Assembly (NCBI RefSeq): GCF_014196205.1
Contig: NZ_JACIDE010000020.1
Location: 1 to 60,586, forward strand
DNA: 60,586 bases
Direction: 5' to 3'
From: Anoxybacteroides voinovskiense
Lineage (GTDB): Bacteria > Bacillota > Bacilli > Bacillales > Anoxybacillaceae
The position numbers were made by a program, and so were the translations under genes. Of this stretch, positions 59,159 to 60,586 are shown piece after piece. Every line of letters starts with the position of its first letter. The stretch's first letter is position 1. The notes under the pieces were generated by a model that saw only the letters and a program-made list of their open reading frames with translations, ran no database searches and had not been told where the DNA came from.

Positions 59159-59341
59159 CTAATGCAAACTCCATGCGATGAAAAAGAAAAGAATTGTGGC
59201 AATCATATATAGCGCCATTCGCTGTTTGAGCACTTTTTTCGGTGGATACATTTTCGCTTTTGGAATCGCGAGGAATGTGGAAATCGTTAGGCAGAAAAAA
59301 ACGAAGCTGAGCAAATAGAAAAAGGTTATCATATACATCAT
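59159..59341 (-). CDS. 60-residue two-helix membrane protein
   Basis: Two hydrophobic helices (about 4-24 and 41-59) around a basic loop (KAKMYPPKKVLKQR). ATG at 59341 follows AGGGGGAAG; longer starts have no site. Divergent from scoC. Family not recognised. Confidence 0.7.
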   Translation of the reverse strand: MMYMITFFYLLSFVFFCLTISTFLAIPKAKMYPPKKVLKQRMALYMIATILFFFIAWSLH

Positions 59342-59503
59342 TATCTTCCCCCTATGTTCACTATATGTGACGAATGGCTCAGTTATGAATGATTGGAAAA
59401 AAATTTTATTTAAAAATTCTAACATTTGCATCTTTATTAATTTTTATTTTACTGGCATAATAGAAAATAAAATAATAATGGTGAGGGAAGAGTGGGTGGA
59501 ACG

Positions 59504-60100
59504 ATGAAGAGCAAGGAACAACATTATTCTATAAAAGAGGCGATGCTATTTAGCCAACGAATTGCCCAGTTAAGCAAAGCGCTTTGGAAGTCGATCGAAA
59601 AAGATTGGCAACAATGGATTAAGCCGTTCGATTTGAACATTAATGAGCACCATATTTTATGGATTGCCTATCATTTTAAAGGCGCGTCCATTTCAGAAAT
59701 TGCTAAATTTGGCGTCATGCACGTTTCCACAGCGTTTAACTTTTCAAAAAAATTAGAAGAACGCGGATTATTGACGTTTTCGAAAAAGCAAGATGATAAG
59801 CGCAATACGTACATTGAGCTAACAGAAAAAGGGGAAGAAATATTATTAAAGTTAATGGAGTCGTACGATCCAAGACAAAACGCGGTTTTTAATGGGGCGT
59901 TGCCATTGCGTGAATTGTACGGGAAATTTCCAGAAATTTTAGAAATGATGTGTATCATCCGCAATATTTATGGGGACGATTTTATGGAGATTTTTGAGAA
60001 ATCGTTTGAAAACATTAAAGCAGACTTTATTGAAAAAGACGGGAAGCTTGTGAAAAAGCCGGAGCAGGAAGTAGAAGAATTCGCAAGTCCGTCGTCATGA
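59504..60100 (+). CDS. scoC: Transition-state regulator ScoC (Hpr), MarR family
   Basis: 198 residues, MarR-type winged helix ([25 protein letters not shown], then wing [17 protein letters not shown]). Matches ScoC/Hpr, which represses proteases, sporulation and peptide transport. ATG at 59504 follows GGGTGG. The last six bases overlap the convergent yhaI-like gene. Confidence 0.93.
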   Translation: MKSKEQHYSIKEAMLFSQRIAQLSKALWKSIEKDWQQWIKPFDLNINEHHILWIAYHFKGASISEIAKFGVMHVSTAFNFSKKLEERGLLTFSKKQDDKRNTYIELTEKGEEILLKLMESYDPRQNAVFNGALPLRELYGKFPEILEMMCIIRNIYGDDFMEIFEKSFENIKADFIEKDGKLVKKPEQEVEEFASPSS

Positions 60101-60430
60101 AGGAATCGTCGCCATTAACTTTTTAAATTCTTGCATGAGCGGGACGAATAATTGTTGCTGCAAAAGGGCGTCCACTGTTTGTTCAAGCGGAAGAGCGGGA
60201 TGGAGCATCCCAGCAAAATGGAGCAGAAGCGGAGTGAAAACCGTAAAGCCTTCCGCTTTTTGCTTTTCATATTCATTGCTCAAATATTCACAAAGAGAAA
60301 TTGTTTCTTCCACTTCTTCTTTCGATAAATTTTTCGCGACGACAAGGTGGTAAAACGGTTTTTTTGTTTCGTCGACCATTTCTAATAACAGCGAACGATG
60401 GAACGTTAGCTTTGCAATCATGTCTTCCAT
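60095..60430 (-). CDS. yhaI: DUF1878 protein YhaI
   Basis: 111 residues, helical. [27 protein letters not shown] followed by [19 protein letters not shown] fits DUF1878/YhaI. ATG at 60430 follows GGAGGAAG. Same neighbour of scoC as in B. subtilis. The remaining 60431-60586 holds only its upstream region; nothing else seen. Confidence 0.86.
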   Translation of the reverse strand: MEDMIAKLTFHRSLLLEMVDETKKPFYHLVVAKNLSKEEVEETISLCEYLSNEYEKQKAEGFTVFTPLLLHFAGMLHPALPLEQTVDALLQQQLFVPLMQEFKKLMATIPS

Positions 60431-60586
60431 ATGCCGCTTCCTCCTTACATTTATTTTACCTAATGACAGTTTCTCTTGCAAAAAACATATTGATTTATGA
60501 TTGAGTCAAGAGTTTGTGGGAGATTTTTTTTGATATTTCGATTCTCTGGATATATTTGGTTTAAATAACCCAGTGTTTGTAAGCGT

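Noticed and set aside
1-60586. CRISPR arrays, prophage genes, rRNA genes
   Set aside because: No regular direct-repeat/spacer pattern, no phage structural genes and no rRNA segments were seen.

Overview
The window looks like chromosome from a moderately thermophilic, spore-forming Bacillaceae of the Anoxybacillus/Geobacillus type. Evidence: two spore small acid-soluble protein genes, SpoVR, YhaL and ScoC; a CydS-containing cytochrome bd; strong AGGAGG ribosome sites with frequent GTG/TTG starts; and gene order that follows two nearby Bacillus subtilis blocks (yhcY-yhcZ-yhdA-yhdB ... spoVR, then yheB-yheA-yhaX-hemZ ... yhaQ-yhaP-yhaM-yhaL ... serC-scoC-yhaI). The genus is inferred from gene content; no search was run.

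Layout. 1-1028: 3' part of an IS200/IS605-type tnpB and the right end of its element, directly upstream of a sensor kinase. 1029-7971: YhcY/YhcZ two-component system, azoreductase, MFS pump, YhdB, DedA protein, SspH, SpoVR. 7998-9723: ammonium transporter and PII protein behind two TnrA/GlnR boxes. 9812-25518: a large sulfide/persulfide island. 25590-28429: small redox and aromatic-type enzymes (two VOC proteins, Rrf2 regulator, NAD(P)-binding protein, ABM protein). 28492-29941: Fur-controlled flavodoxin, then a yybP-ykoY Mn riboswitch with terC. 29954-37049: membrane protein, CstA peptide/pyruvate-type carrier with YbdD, panE, a GH13 alpha-glucosidase, an RlmI-like methyltransferase. 37177-44104: TPP riboswitch and a thiamin operon (ykoEDC-tenI-thiO-thiS-thiG-thiF). 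44203-49090: micropeptide, CorC-type protein, broken ABC ATPase, spore protein with a tRNA-like element upstream, zinc ribbon, msmX with a cre site, PucR-type regulator. 49177-60430: yhe/yha block, interrupted at 52158-52404 by a structured MITE-like insert.

The most interesting region is the sulfur island. A CstR repressor (Cys31/Cys60) is encoded inside it, and I find nine copies of a 16-bp palindrome close to ATACCTATANNGGTAT, at or near the promoters of eight transcription units. These units encode sulfide:quinone oxidoreductase, two persulfide dioxygenase-rhodanese fusions with opposite domain order, two TusA modules, two DsrE-like proteins, three further rhodanese domains, a glutaredoxin, a PAS kinase with three cysteines plus its response regulator, and a methyltransferase with an MFS pump. 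A TauE exporter and a complete cytochrome bd (CydA, CydB, CydS plus an extra 30-residue membrane peptide) sit in the same block. Read together, sulfide is oxidised by SQR, electrons enter the quinone pool and leave through the sulfide-tolerant bd oxidase, the persulfide is handed along TusA/DsrE/rhodanese carriers, dioxygenases burn it to sulfite, and TauE exports the product. The wiring is inference; the genes and operators are visible in the sequence.
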